Positions 1 through 9,188 are shown, numbered from the stretch's first letter. The stretch is DNA of 64,000 nucleotides from Zavarzinia marina (GCF_021568905.1 NZ_JAKGSB010000004.1:372001-436000), one strand, 5' to 3'. The notes: a model not told the origin generated them from the sequence alone. Numbers and translations: made by a program.

Positions 1-1797
1 ATCACCATCGGCGACGCCGAAATGGCCCCCTTCCTGTGCGAGGCGGTCGCCCTCCTCGACGCGGGCGATAGCGACAGCCTGATCGCCAGGGCGGAAGCCC
101 GATTGTCCGAAAGCCCGGGCGATGGCGCGGCCCTGACCGCGCTCGCCTATACCGCCTTCGCCACCGACCGGGTGGTGCTGGCGCTGGACGCGCTTCGCCA
201 GGCGCTCGACGCGGCACCGCGCAGCGCCGTGGTCGCGGATTCCCTCGCCATTCTCTTCGCCCTCGCCGGCGAGGTGCCGGAGGCGACCTTCTATGCCAAG
301 CTCGCGGTCGCCAACGGTCTCGACGAGACGACACCCGGCCTCCGCCCGGCGCATTGGCCCGCCCTCACCACGCTGTTCGCCGCGATCCGCGAGCATCCCT
401 ATCTGACCCGCGGCCTCGCCGCCCTCGCGGCGGGCGATCTTCAGAGCGCCCTCGTGCTGCTCGAAGCCCAGGCTGCTTTCAGTCCCAATCACGGCGAGAC
501 CCAGCGCGCGCTGGCCGATGCCCTGGTCGCCGCCGGCAGGCCGCGCCAGGCCGGCGACATTCTGGCCCGCTTCGCCGCCAACGGCGCCGCCGACGGCTGC
601 GACATGGCGCGTCTCGCCCGCTGCCTCGCCGACTGCGGCGAGAGCGATGCCGCGCGCGGCGTGATCGGCGAGGCCGCGACCTATCGCGACGAGGACGCGG
701 AGGCCGAGATCGCCGCCGCCGCCCTCTATCTGACGGCGCTGGCGCCCGAGCTGAAGGGCTTCACCCCACCCCATGTCGCGACCCGCGACGCCCTGGTCGG
801 CACCGCGTCGGCCCCCCTGCCGGACCGCCCCCGCGTCGGCATTCTCGCGACCGCCCTCGCCGACGAGGCCGATCTCGAGACCGTCGCCGTTCTCGCCCAG
901 GGACTGCGCGAATTGGGCGGGGAAACCGTGCTGTTCGGCGCCGGCGCCCTCGGCGCAGGCCACAACCGCGCCTTCCAGGGCCGTATCGGCCGCCACATCG
1001 ACGCCGCGGAATTCGATCCCCTGACGCTGGCCCATACGATCGCGGGGGAGGATCTGGATCTCCTGCTCGATGCCGGCGGCGTCGCCGCGCCGCTGCATCT
1101 CGCGGCTCTCGCGCATCATCCGGCGCCACGCGTCGCCGGCTGGCTGAACCTGCCCTTTTCCGCGGGACTCGCCGGCATCGACCGGGCCCTGGGCGCGGCA
1201 CCGCCCGCCAGCGGCATTCTCGCGCGCTTCGACGCGGCCCCCCGTCTCGCGCCTTTCGACGACGTGCCGCTGATCGGCGCCGACGTCCAGGCCGGCCAGT
1301 TGCACAACGACCTGCTGGCGACTTTCGCCGCCATGCTGCGCGCCGTGCCCGACGCCCGCCTGCTGCTGCGCGACCGCGAACTCAGCCACCCGGACATGGT
1401 CGGCAGCCTGATCGAGCGCTTCACCGCCCTCGGCATCGCCGACCGGATCGAGGTGGTCGACGCCGACGCCCCGACCTTCGCCGCCGGTCTCGATCTGATG
1501 GTCGCGCCCTTCGCCGCGATCAGCGGCCAGGACGTGATCACGGCCGCCGGCTTCGCCACCCCCGGCGTCGCGCTGAGGGGCCGGACGCCCTGGAACCGCC
1601 AGGGTGCAGATGCCCTCGCCGCCCTCGGCCTCGGCGACCGCGTCGGCGAAGCGCCGGCCGATCTTGCCGCCATCGCCGCCCGCCTGCTGGCGGACCGGGC
1701 GGCGGCGCGCGCCGCGACCGCCGCCGCGATCGAGCGCGCGCCGGCCTTCAAGCCCGCCGCCTTCGCCGCCGGCCTGCTGGACGCGCTCAGGCCATGA
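1..1797 (+). CDS. TPR / O-GlcNAc-transferase-like glycosyltransferase (5' end outside window)
   Basis: The reading frame is open to the first base, so the true start probably lies upstream; an internal ATG is at position 22. The N-terminal third is alanine-rich paired helices of the TPR type. The C-terminal half looks like the SPINDLY/OGT C-terminal domain, with segments such as GWLNLPFSAGLAGID, followed by a Rossmann-like region reading DARLLLRDRELSHPDM and a final helix of the kind that closes GT41 enzymes. The stop overlaps the next start (ATGA), so it is translationally coupled to the DUF115 motility factor. In this setting I infer a role in flagellin modification. The activity is not shown by any motif I can call catalytic, so the assignment rests on fold-like segments and context. 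Confidence 0.65.
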   Translation: MTIGDAEMAPFLCEAVALLDAGDSDSLIARAEARLSESPGDGAALTALAYTAFATDRVVLALDALRQALDAAPRSAVVADSLAILFALAGEVPEATFYAKLAVANGLDETTPGLRPAHWPALTTLFAAIREHPYLTRGLAALAAGDLQSALVLLEAQAAFSPNHGETQRALADALVAAGRPRQAGDILARFAANGAADGCDMARLARCLADCGESDAARGVIGEAATYRDEDAEAEIAAAALYLTALAPELKGFTPPHVATRDALVGTASAPLPDRPRVGILATALADEADLETVAVLAQGLRELGGETVLFGAGALGAGHNRAFQGRIGRHIDAAEFDPLTLAHTIAGEDLDLLLDAGGVAAPLHLAALAHHPAPRVAGWLNLPFSAGLAGIDRALGAAPPASGILARFDAAPRLAPFDDVPLIGADVQAGQLHNDLLATFAAMLRAVPDARLLLRDRELSHPDMVGSLIERFTALGIADRIEVVDADAPTFAAGLDLMVAPFAAISGQDVITAAGFATPGVALRGRTPWNRQGADALAALGLGDRVGEAPADLAAIAARLLADRAAARAATAAAIERAPAFKPAAFAAGLLDALRP

Positions 1798-3731
1798 CGG
1801 CGCGCGCCGAGACACTCGTCGAGCGCTTCCCGACGCTTGCCGCCGCCGTCGCCCGGCAGACCCGGGTGGTGCGTGACGGGGATGGTGCCGCGATCGACAT
1901 CGACCTCGGCGAAGGCCGTCTCTACAACGGCGACGCCCGCGCGCTCGCGGCCGATCAGGTCGCGCGCTACAACGAAAAACCGTTGCGCTTCTTCACCGCC
2001 AATCTGGCGGGCACCAACATCGGCAGCGCCGTCTCCGCTCGGCTCTACGAGCGCATGATGGCGCAGATGGCGGAACTCGGCATCGAAACCCTGACCAACA
2101 AGCCCGAATACGAGGGCACATTCCTGGTCGTTCTCGGAATCGGCCTCGGCCATCATCTGAGGCCGCTGTTCGAGACCACGGCGGCCCGCACCGTCCTTCT
2201 GTGCGAGCCGATCGCCGAATTCATCGCCCATGCGCGGGACGAAGTCGACTGGGCCGGCCTCTTCGCCATCGCCGAGGCGCGCGGCATCGACGTCCGCTTC
2301 TGCGCCGCCGACACGCCCGCCGGCATCATCGAGGCGGTGAAGGTTCTGATCGGCCAGGTGGGCGAGCCCATGATCGACGGCGCCTATGTCTATCTGCACT
2401 ATCCGTCCTGGGTCCTGACCGAGGCGCGCGACCGCCTGCAGCAGGTGGTCGACCAGATCTTCATCTCCAAGGGGTTCTACGAAGACGAACGCCTGATGAT
2501 GACCAATGCGGTCGCCAACATGCAGCGCCATGCCTTCCGCCTGGTGGACGCCAAGCCGAAGCTGGCCCGGCGCGAGACCGCGATCGTCGTCGGCTCCGGC
2601 CCCTCGATCGACAAGTCGATGGCAGACCTGAAGCGTCTCGCGCCCCAGGGCGTCGTCTTCAGCGCCGGCACCAGCCTGCGCGTCTGCCTGCGGAACGGCA
2701 TCCGTCCCGATTTCCACAGCGAACTCGAGAACGGCCCCCTGACCTTCGAGGTGCTGGAGAAACTGTCGAAGGAATTCGATCTTTCGGGCATCACCCTGAT
2801 CGCCTCGCTGACCGTCGATCCGCGCGTCGCCACCCTGTTCGACAAGGTGCTGTTCTTCTTTCGCGACAGCGTCAGCTCGACCCGCATCCTGGCCCCGGAA
2901 CGCCATGAGTTGCGCGGCGTGGCACCGACCTGCGTCAATACGGCGACGCGAATCGCGACCGCCCTCGGCTTCACCAATTTCGTGATGTTCGGCACCGACT
3001 GCGGCTCGAAACTGGGCGAGACCAAGCACGCCCGGGATTCGATCTACGGCACCGACGACAAGTTCAAGGCGGTCGACAGGCGCATCAGCTACAACCAGAC
3101 CCTGCCGGGCAATTTCGGCGGCGCCGTCGCCTGCGACTGGATCCTGGCGCTCTGCAACCGCATGATCGGCGACGCCGCCACCGTGTTCAAACTGAACATG
3201 CTGAACACGTCGGACGGTGCCCGCATCCAGGGCGCCAAGCCCCGCCTTTCGGCCGCCATTCGCGCCCTGACGCCCGTGCCGGACCGCACCCGCCTCGCCG
3301 CCGACATCGACCGCATCACCGCCCCCTACGAGCCCGGAGAATTCCTGGCCGCCTGGCCGCGCGGCCTGCTGCTGGCCGAAGCCCGGATCTATTTCGACGA
3401 TCTCCTCGCCCTGGTCGACCGGTCGGTCGCGGCGGGCGACGATCTGGTCGGCTTCTGGCGCCGCCTGTCGCCCTTCATGCGCGAGTCCGAGGGGCGCTAT
3501 GCCGCGACCTACAGCATCGCCATCGGTTCCATCCGGTCGATGCCGAAGATCGGCATGTATTTCGCACACCGCGTGACCGACGAGGAAAAACGTGCCAAAA
3601 TGGTGACGTTCTTTTTCTCGGCCTATCGTGAAACGGTGGTCTTCATGCGCGACGGCACGCTCGATCTCCTGTCCCGCCTCGAAGAGGGGCTGGAAGAGTC
3701 GCGCGCCCGCGCCGGCGGGAGGGAGGCATGA
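1794..3731 (+). CDS. Motility accessory factor, DUF115 / MptE-like domain (Maf family)
   Basis: A 645-residue protein with the DUF115 core in the centre: a beta strand and glycine turn reading AIVVGSGPSID, then GVVFSAGTSLRVCLRNGIRPDF and ELENGP. Maf proteins of this family are genetically linked to flagellins and are implicated in transferring nonulosonic acids (pseudaminic or legionaminic acid) onto flagellin. The length and a helical N-terminal region of about 270 residues before the DUF115 core fit the family. The start is the ATG that overlaps the upstream stop by four bases. The 3' end again overlaps the next gene by ATGA, so three genes appear to be made as one coupled unit. The LegB/LegC-type genes a few kilobases away could provide the sugar it transfers. 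Confidence 0.85.
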   Translation: MTARAETLVERFPTLAAAVARQTRVVRDGDGAAIDIDLGEGRLYNGDARALAADQVARYNEKPLRFFTANLAGTNIGSAVSARLYERMMAQMAELGIETLTNKPEYEGTFLVVLGIGLGHHLRPLFETTAARTVLLCEPIAEFIAHARDEVDWAGLFAIAEARGIDVRFCAADTPAGIIEAVKVLIGQVGEPMIDGAYVYLHYPSWVLTEARDRLQQVVDQIFISKGFYEDERLMMTNAVANMQRHAFRLVDAKPKLARRETAIVVGSGPSIDKSMADLKRLAPQGVVFSAGTSLRVCLRNGIRPDFHSELENGPLTFEVLEKLSKEFDLSGITLIASLTVDPRVATLFDKVLFFFRDSVSSTRILAPERHELRGVAPTCVNTATRIATALGFTNFVMFGTDCGSKLGETKHARDSIYGTDDKFKAVDRRISYNQTLPGNFGGAVACDWILALCNRMIGDAATVFKLNMLNTSDGARIQGAKPRLSAAIRALTPVPDRTRLAADIDRITAPYEPGEFLAAWPRGLLLAEARIYFDDLLALVDRSVAAGDDLVGFWRRLSPFMRESEGRYAATYSIAIGSIRSMPKIGMYFAHRVTDEEKRAKMVTFFFSAYRETVVFMRDGTLDLLSRLEEGLEESRARAGGREA

Positions 3732-4768
3732 GCTTCTATCTCGGCATGTCCGCCGCCGCCCAGCGCCAGGCGGTCAGCGATGCGATGGATCGCACCTATC
3801 TCCTGATCAAGCAGGGGATGGAAGTGCAGAAGGCCAAGGAACTGGCCCGCGTCACCGCCAAATATTCATCCGAATCCAGGCTGCCGGAACTCCAGGCGCG
3901 GATGGACTCGCTCTCCGCCACGAAGTCGGCGGCGGACGACGCGGTCTCGACCATCAAGTCGGCGGCGGATACGGCGCAGAACGTGCTCGAAAAACTGAAC
4001 GCCATGCATGCGGCGGCGGCCGAAGGCAATGCCGGCGCCTTCGACGCGGCGCTGACCCAGATCAACATCATGGTGGGCAGCCGGGACAGTGAATTCGAGA
4101 ATCTGATCGGCAACGTGCTGCCGGGTCAGACCGGTGCCGGCACCCGTTTCGTCGACGCCGGCGCGACCCAGGTCATGGTCCAGCTCCGGTCCCTGGGCAG
4201 CCGTTTCCTGCTGACGGAACAAGGCACCGGCCAGCGGATCGACACCAATTTCTACGATCAGACCCTCGTCATCGACGGGCGGCAGATCGCGACCTCGGAT
4301 CTTTCCCTGGTCTCGCGCGAAGACGACACGCTGACCTTCACCGACGGCACCGATACCTGGACCGCGGATCTCCAGCGCGGCGGCCTGTCCGTCTCGTCCG
4401 CCTGGACTTATGGCGGGCTGACCGGCGACGGCCAGACCCTGGCGATTTCGGACGTCGGCGATTCGATCAAGATCGTGACCAAGGCCCTGGCCAACCTGCA
4501 GGACGCCTCCCTGCAGGGCGACGTCGGCGTCACCGTCCTCAAGAACCGTCTCGAATCCCTGGGGGACGAGGCGCTGGCCCTGAACGATACGGAATCCGAC
4601 GCGCTGGCGGCCGAGAAGAAGGCGATCCAGGTCCGCTACGACATGGCGCTCGGCAATCTCGCCTTCGCCGCCCAGGCCCAGCGCGAGGTGATCGGCGTGA
4701 TGATCGCCGAAGACCCGGTGACCAATCAGAGCGTATTCGAGATCATGGGCAGCGCCTACGGGGGCTGA
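3728..4768 (+). CDS. Flagellin-like coiled-coil protein
   Basis: A 346-residue protein without signal peptide. It has a helical N-terminal segment (about residues 1-105, heptad-like), a beta-rich middle (about 130-250, many D/T/G residues) and a helical C-terminal segment (about 255-346). This alpha-beta-alpha layout, with helices at both termini, is that of flagellins and related axial proteins. I do not see the conserved flagellin N-terminal signature, so it may be a divergent flagellin, a hook-associated protein or a dedicated Maf substrate. It is coupled to the DUF115 gene by an ATGA overlap, the strongest functional clue. The gene converges with the FlaF-like gene with only nine bases between stops. 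Confidence 0.5.
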   Translation: MSFYLGMSAAAQRQAVSDAMDRTYLLIKQGMEVQKAKELARVTAKYSSESRLPELQARMDSLSATKSAADDAVSTIKSAADTAQNVLEKLNAMHAAAAEGNAGAFDAALTQINIMVGSRDSEFENLIGNVLPGQTGAGTRFVDAGATQVMVQLRSLGSRFLLTEQGTGQRIDTNFYDQTLVIDGRQIATSDLSLVSREDDTLTFTDGTDTWTADLQRGGLSVSSAWTYGGLTGDGQTLAISDVGDSIKIVTKALANLQDASLQGDVGVTVLKNRLESLGDEALALNDTESDALAAEKKAIQVRYDMALGNLAFAAQAQREVIGVMIAEDPVTNQSVFEIMGSAYGG

Positions 4769-4777
4769 TGCCCCCGA

Positions 4778-5107
4778 TCATGCCGCCTTGCCGGACTCGA
4801 GGATCCGTTCGGACATATTGAGGTTCAGGTCGATCAGCTTCTGGATGAGCTGGTCGTCGACGTCCGCGCGCAGTGCCGCCGCCACCTTGGCGACGAAAGT
4901 GGTGGTGCGGTTGACGAAATCCACGGTTTCCACCGGCAGGCCCCTTGCCGCCGCCTCGTCGCTGAGGCGCAGCCACATTTCGGCATTGACGCCCAGGGCC
5001 TTGTCCAGGGTGGCCAGCGCCATGCGCGCCTGGTCCAGGAGCACGGCGCTCTGCAGGAAGGGGAAGGCGGATTCTTCCACCTGGTTGAGTTTCTCGCTTT
5101 CGGTCAT
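4778..5107 (-). CDS. FlaF-like flagellar biosynthesis regulator (tentative)
   Basis: A 109-residue all-helical protein. Two segments recall FlaF, the small regulator that promotes flagellin synthesis in alphaproteobacteria: an ALxxNxxMW element near the middle (here LGVNAEMWLRL) and an LIDLN element near the C-terminus (KLIDLNLNMSERIL). The usual FlaF N-terminus is not recognisable, hence moderate confidence. It starts on an ATG that overlaps the stop of the upstream epimerase gene (ATGA), so it is the third gene of a coupled minus-strand set made of CMP-sugar synthetase, epimerase and this gene. A flagellar role matches both flanks. It could instead be an unrelated small helical protein. Confidence 0.45.
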   Translation of the reverse strand: MTESEKLNQVEESAFPFLQSAVLLDQARMALATLDKALGVNAEMWLRLSDEAAARGLPVETVDFVNRTTTFVAKVAAALRADVDDQLIQKLIDLNLNMSERILESGKAA

Positions 5108-6285
5108 GGGCGCGGGTCCTCCTCTCCGAGGGCCTCATCCTGGAACCGTTTGCGTAAAATATCGGTGAACGGGACCTGCTCCAGCACCTTGCGGATGCGC
5201 GCGGCCGCCGTGCCGTCGCCGAAGGCGTCGCGATCCACGAGGCCGCGAAATTCGGGCGCGGTCACGCGCGCCAGGGCCGCTGCCACCGCCGCCGGCTCGC
5301 CCGGGCAGTCGAGGACGCCGGCGGGCCGCAGGCGCCCCGCCTGCCGTTCCCCGATGTTGAGGCAGGGCGTGCCGAGGCTGGGCGCCTCGATGAGGCCGGA
5401 CGACGAATTGCCGACCACCGCCGCCGCCAGCGCCACCGCCGAGAGATAGGCGCGCCGCCCGAGGGACGGCACCAGCACCGCCCGCCCGGGCCGCGCCGCG
5501 ACGAAGGCGTCGAGCCGGGCCCGCACCGCCAGGCCGCCGGGATCGGCATTGGGCGCCGTCGCCAGAACCTTCAGATCCGGCCGGCCGTCGAGGGCCTGGA
5601 GCAGGGCGTCGAGTTCGCCGAGGCTGGCCGCGTCCCCCGCCAGGGTCGCCGGGTGATAGGTCAGCAGCACGAAGCCGCCGTCCAGCGCCAGCCCCGCCCG
5701 CGCCGACAGGTCCGCGAGGGAGAGCCGCGGCTCCGCCCGGATGTTGTCGACGGCGAGCGAGCCGACGCAGTGAACCCGCCACGCCTCCTCCCCCATGCGG
5801 CGGATGCGGGCGGCATAGGCGGGATGGGCGGTGAAATGCAGCACGGCAAGCTTGGTCAGGGCATGGCGCACGGCATCGTCCAGCGCCCCCTCGGTGACAT
5901 GGCCGCCTTCGAGGTGGATCAACGGCAGGCGCATGGCGACGGTCGCCGTCGCCACCGCCAGCATTTCATAGCGATCGCCCAGCACGACCACCGCATCGGG
6001 CCGCAGCCGGGTAAAGGCGGTGCCGAAACCGGCCAGGCCCTGTGCCAGCGCCGCCACGCGCCCTTCATCGTCCGTTGCCTCGCCGATCGGCATGGCGACC
6101 CGGGCGGCGATGGCGACACCATCCGCCTCGATCTCCGCCGCCGTGCCGCCGGCATCGAGATGGGTGCCGCTGATCACCAGCAGGGGTTCGAGGCTGTCGC
6201 TATCGCCGAGCGCCCGGATCAGGGGCACCAGCAGGCCGTATTCGGCCCGTGTCGTGGTGACGATGGCGATGCGTCTCTTGTTCAT
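5104..6285 (-). CDS. neuC: UDP-N-acetylglucosamine 2-epimerase, hydrolysing (NeuC/LegG type)
   Basis: A 393-residue GT-B fold epimerase. It begins with the family hallmark IVTTTRAEYGLL, followed by ISGTHLD, VVLGDRYEMLA, and the active-site region EGGHVTEGALDDAVRHALTK, then NSSSGLIEAP and GTPCLNIGERQAGR in the C-terminal lobe. Hydrolysing members release UDP and convert the N-acetylhexosamine to its 2-epimer, the precursor condensed with pyruvate to make sialic or legionaminic acid. Both ends overlap neighbours by ATGA (CMP-sugar synthetase upstream, FlaF-like gene downstream). I recall a histidine and a glutamate placed the other way round in the typical HGGE segment; here the order is EGGH. 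Confidence 0.88.
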   Translation of the reverse strand: MNKRRIAIVTTTRAEYGLLVPLIRALGDSDSLEPLLVISGTHLDAGGTAAEIEADGVAIAARVAMPIGEATDDEGRVAALAQGLAGFGTAFTRLRPDAVVVLGDRYEMLAVATATVAMRLPLIHLEGGHVTEGALDDAVRHALTKLAVLHFTAHPAYAARIRRMGEEAWRVHCVGSLAVDNIRAEPRLSLADLSARAGLALDGGFVLLTYHPATLAGDAASLGELDALLQALDGRPDLKVLATAPNADPGGLAVRARLDAFVAARPGRAVLVPSLGRRAYLSAVALAAAVVGNSSSGLIEAPSLGTPCLNIGERQAGRLRPAGVLDCPGEPAAVAAALARVTAPEFRGLVDRDAFGDGTAAARIRKVLEQVPFTDILRKRFQDEALGEEDPRP

Positions 6286-6941
6286 GGCGCCAAGGCTTCC
6301 GCCAGGCGCCAGTCGAAGGCGGTGTCGATGTCGATAGAACGGTCCTGCGGCATCTCGAAGGCAAGTGTGCCGGGCGGATCGAAAGTCCGCGCCTGTCGCA
6401 GTACGTCGGTCGCGACGGCATAGAAGGCACCGTTGAGCAGACGGACGCCAGCTTCGTCGCCCGGATCGAACGGGACGGCCGTGCCATCCGCCGCCAGCCG
6501 GACATGGAAGCGCAGCGGCTTGAACGGTGCCGTCACCCCGACCACGGCCGGGGCGCCGCGCCCGACCATCAGGCGCAAGCCCGCCTCGATGTCGGCCGCC
6601 GTCCTGAGCGGCGAGGTCGGCTGCAGGAGAAGGAGGACATCCGCCCCCTCGCCCAAGGTATCGAGGGCATGGAGCGCGACGTCGACCGAAGTCGCGGCAT
6701 CGTCGGACAGGGCGGCGGGGCGCATGAAGGGGACTTCGGCGCCGGCGGTACGGGCCGCATTCGCGATGTCCTCGTCGTCGGTCGAGACCACGACACGGTC
6801 GACGCCGGGCGCGCCGAGGGCGGCCGCCACGCTCCAGGCGATCAGCGGCCGGCCCTTGAAGGGCATCACGTTCTTACCCGGCAGACGGCGCGAGCCCCCC
6901 CGGGCGGGGATGAGCGCCAGCACGCGCTTGTTCTCGATCAT
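6282..6941 (-). CDS. CMP-sugar cytidylyltransferase (NeuA/LegF/PseF type)
   Basis: A 219-residue nucleotidyltransferase that activates a nonulosonic acid with CTP. The N-terminal CTP-binding signature is ALIPARGGSRRLPGKN; further family marks are VVSTDDEDIA, LLLQPTSPLR and LLNGAFY. The start chosen is the ATG at 6941 because the signature begins nine residues later and nothing conserved lies upstream. It is the first gene of the minus-strand set and is divergent from the dehydratase gene across 81 bases, so a shared promoter region is likely. The exact sugar cannot be read from sequence; the adjacent LegB/LegC-type genes favour legionaminic acid over pseudaminic acid. Confidence 0.88.
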   Translation of the reverse strand: MIENKRVLALIPARGGSRRLPGKNVMPFKGRPLIAWSVAAALGAPGVDRVVVSTDDEDIANAARTAGAEVPFMRPAALSDDAATSVDVALHALDTLGEGADVLLLLQPTSPLRTAADIEAGLRLMVGRGAPAVVGVTAPFKPLRFHVRLAADGTAVPFDPGDEAGVRLLNGAFYAVATDVLRQARTFDPPGTLAFEMPQDRSIDIDTAFDWRLAEALAP

Positions 6942-7022
6942 GGTTCCGACGTTCTGCGAACAGGCTGAATGTTTCCTTAACGATCCCGTGGAATCATGGC
7001 GCCGACAAGGAGACGAACCACC

Positions 7023-8009
7023 ATGACGGGCAAGATACTGGTCACCGGCGCCGACGGCTTCATCGGCTCCCATCTGGTTGAGACCCTGGTCCGTCAAGGC
7101 CGCGATGTCCGCGCCTTCGTCTTCTACAATTCCTTCAATTCCTGGGGCTGGCTGGATCAGGCGGCACCCGACGTCGCCGGAAAATTCGACGTCTTCGCCG
7201 GTGACATCCGCGACGGCCACGGCGTGCGCGAGGCGATGAAGGGAGTCGACACGGTCCTGCACCTCGCGGCCCTGATCGCCATTCCCTTCAGCTATCATTC
7301 CCCCGGCGCCTATGTGGACACCAATATCACCGGCACCCTGAACGTGCTTCAGGCCGCCCGCGACCTCGGCGTCCGGCGCATCGTCCATACCTCGACCAGC
7401 GAAGTCTATGGCACCGCGCGCTTCGTGCCGATCACCGAGGACCATCCGCTTCAGGGCCAGTCGCCCTATTCGGCGACCAAGATCGGCGCCGACCAACTCG
7501 CCCTTTCGTTCCATGCCAGTTTCGGCCTGCCGGTCGCGGTGGCACGCCCCTTCAATACTTATGGCCCTCGCCAGTCGGCCCGTGCCGTGATCCCGACCAT
7601 CATCACCCAGGTCCTGGCCGGCCAGCGCCGGATCAAGCTGGGCGCCACCCATCCGACCCGGGATTTCAACTATGTCGGCGACACGGTCGCGGGCTTCATC
7701 GCGCTCGCCGACAGCGGGATTTCGGGCGAGGTGGTGAATTTCGGCAGCGACGCCGAAATCTCCATCGGCGATACCGCGCGCCTGATCGCCGAGGTGATCG
7801 GCACCGAGATCGAAATCCAGTCCGACGACCAGCGCTTCCGCCCCGCCCTCTCGGAGGTCGAACGGCTGTGGGCGTCCAACGACAAGGCGCGCCGCCTGCT
7901 CGGCTGGGGGCCGCAGGTGACTTTACGCGAAGGTCTGGCGCGCACGGTCGAATGGTTCCGCGATCCCGCCAACCTCGGCCGCTACAAGACCGGCCAATAC
8001 AACATCTGA
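7023..8009 (+). CDS. legB: NAD-dependent sugar-nucleotide 4,6-dehydratase (LegB-like)
   Basis: A 328-residue extended SDR enzyme. The NAD motif is VTGADGFIGSH at the N-terminus; the FYNSFNSWGWLD segment is characteristic of LegB-type dehydratases; the catalytic region is TSTSEVYGT followed by YSATK (Tyr-x3-Lys). The ATG at 7023 is chosen because AAGGAGA sits nine bases upstream; an earlier in-frame ATG at 6996 has no such site. In the legionaminic acid route this enzyme acts on nucleotide-activated GlcNAc to give the 4-keto-6-deoxy sugar used by the aminotransferase. The next gene begins eight bases after the stop, as expected for consecutive pathway steps. Confidence 0.85.
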   Translation: MTGKILVTGADGFIGSHLVETLVRQGRDVRAFVFYNSFNSWGWLDQAAPDVAGKFDVFAGDIRDGHGVREAMKGVDTVLHLAALIAIPFSYHSPGAYVDTNITGTLNVLQAARDLGVRRIVHTSTSEVYGTARFVPITEDHPLQGQSPYSATKIGADQLALSFHASFGLPVAVARPFNTYGPRQSARAVIPTIITQVLAGQRRIKLGATHPTRDFNYVGDTVAGFIALADSGISGEVVNFGSDAEISIGDTARLIAEVIGTEIEIQSDDQRFRPALSEVERLWASNDKARRLLGWGPQVTLREGLARTVEWFRDPANLGRYKTGQYNI

Positions 8010-8017
8010 GGCACCCC

Positions 8018-9187
8018 ATGCATCCCTTGAGCCGGCGGCTCGGCGAGATCATCCGCGAGGATCTGAAGCTCGAAGGCCATGTCCCGCTGCATAGCCCCGT
8101 GTTCCAGGGCCGCGAATGGGATTACGTGAAGGATTGCCTGGATACCGGCTGGGTCTCTTCCGTCGGCTCCTATGTCGATGCCTTCGAGGCGGCCATGGCG
8201 GCCCGCGCCGGCACCCGCTTCGCCGTCGCCACGGTGAACGGCACGGCGGCCCTGCACGCCAGTCTCCATGCCCTCGGCGTCGGCCCGGGCGATCTCGTGG
8301 TCTGCCCGACGCTGACCTTCGTCGCTTCCGCCAACGCGATCGCCTATTGCGGCGCGAGCCCGCTGCTCGCCGACAGCGAGGCGGAGACCCTCGGCCTCGA
8401 TGCCGCCGGCCTCGCCAATTTCCTGGCGAAGCGCACCGTGCGCCGCGCGGGCGGGGTCTATCTCGACGACCGCCGGGTGGCGGCGATCCTGCCGGTTCAT
8501 CTGTTCGGCCATGCCGCCGACCTGACCGCCCTCGGGGAGGTCGCCGCCGACCACGGCCTGCCCATGGTGGAGGATGCGAGCGAGGCGCTAGGCACGTTGC
8601 ACCGGGGCCGGCCCTGCGGCGGTGTCGGGCTGATCGGCACCTTCTCCTTCAACGGCAACAAGATCGTCACCTGCGGCGGCGGCGGCATGATCGTGACCGA
8701 CGACGAACCCCTGGCGCAGCGCCTGAAGCATCTGACCACCACGGCGCGGTTGCGCCATGCCTGGCAGTTCATGCATGACGAAGTGGGCTTCAACTATCGC
8801 CTGCCCAACCTGAACGCGGCGCTCGGCCTCGCCCAGCTCGAACGCCTGGACGAAATGATCGAGGGCAAGCGCCGCCTCGCCGACTTCTACCGCGAACGCC
8901 TGTCGGGCCTCAGGGGTGTCCGCTTCGTCGACGAGCCCGCGGGCGACCGCAGCATCTTCTGGCTGAACGCCGCCCTGGTGACGGACGAGCGCATGCGCGA
9001 CCGGGTGCTGGAGGAAACCAACGAAGCGGGCATCGACACCCGCCCGGCCTGGATCCCCATGCACGACCTGCCCGCCTTCCGCGACACGCCGCGTACCGGC
9101 AATTTCCCGGTTGCGACGGAAATCGTCGCCCGCCTCGTCAACCTGCCGTCCAGCGCCTGGATGGCCGAGCATCTGCCCAAGACATAA
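8018..9187 (+). CDS. legC: PLP-dependent sugar aminotransferase (LegC family)
   Basis: A 389-residue DegT/DnrJ/EryC1-fold aminotransferase. It has GWVSSVGSYVDAFE near the N-terminus, NGTAALHA for cofactor phosphate contact, VEDASEALG for the pyridine-binding Asp, and the Schiff-base lysine in FSFNGNKIVTCGGGGM. GFNYRLPNLNAALGLAQLE is the family dimer-interface signature. It follows the dehydratase directly and would aminate its 4-keto product. No acetyltransferase (LegH) or synthase (LegI) gene follows; the next gene is the unrelated, convergent aguB. Those steps must be encoded elsewhere. Confidence 0.85.
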   Translation: MHPLSRRLGEIIREDLKLEGHVPLHSPVFQGREWDYVKDCLDTGWVSSVGSYVDAFEAAMAARAGTRFAVATVNGTAALHASLHALGVGPGDLVVCPTLTFVASANAIAYCGASPLLADSEAETLGLDAAGLANFLAKRTVRRAGGVYLDDRRVAAILPVHLFGHAADLTALGEVAADHGLPMVEDASEALGTLHRGRPCGGVGLIGTFSFNGNKIVTCGGGGMIVTDDEPLAQRLKHLTTTARLRHAWQFMHDEVGFNYRLPNLNAALGLAQLERLDEMIEGKRRLADFYRERLSGLRGVRFVDEPAGDRSIFWLNAALVTDERMRDRVLEETNEAGIDTRPAWIPMHDLPAFRDTPRTGNFPVATEIVARLVNLPSSAWMAEHLPKT

Positions 9188-9188
9188 A

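Noticed and set aside
1116-3569. Minus-strand frame of about 800 codons opposite the Maf gene
   Set aside because: It has no recognisable family and is fully explained by GC-rich codon bias on the other strand.
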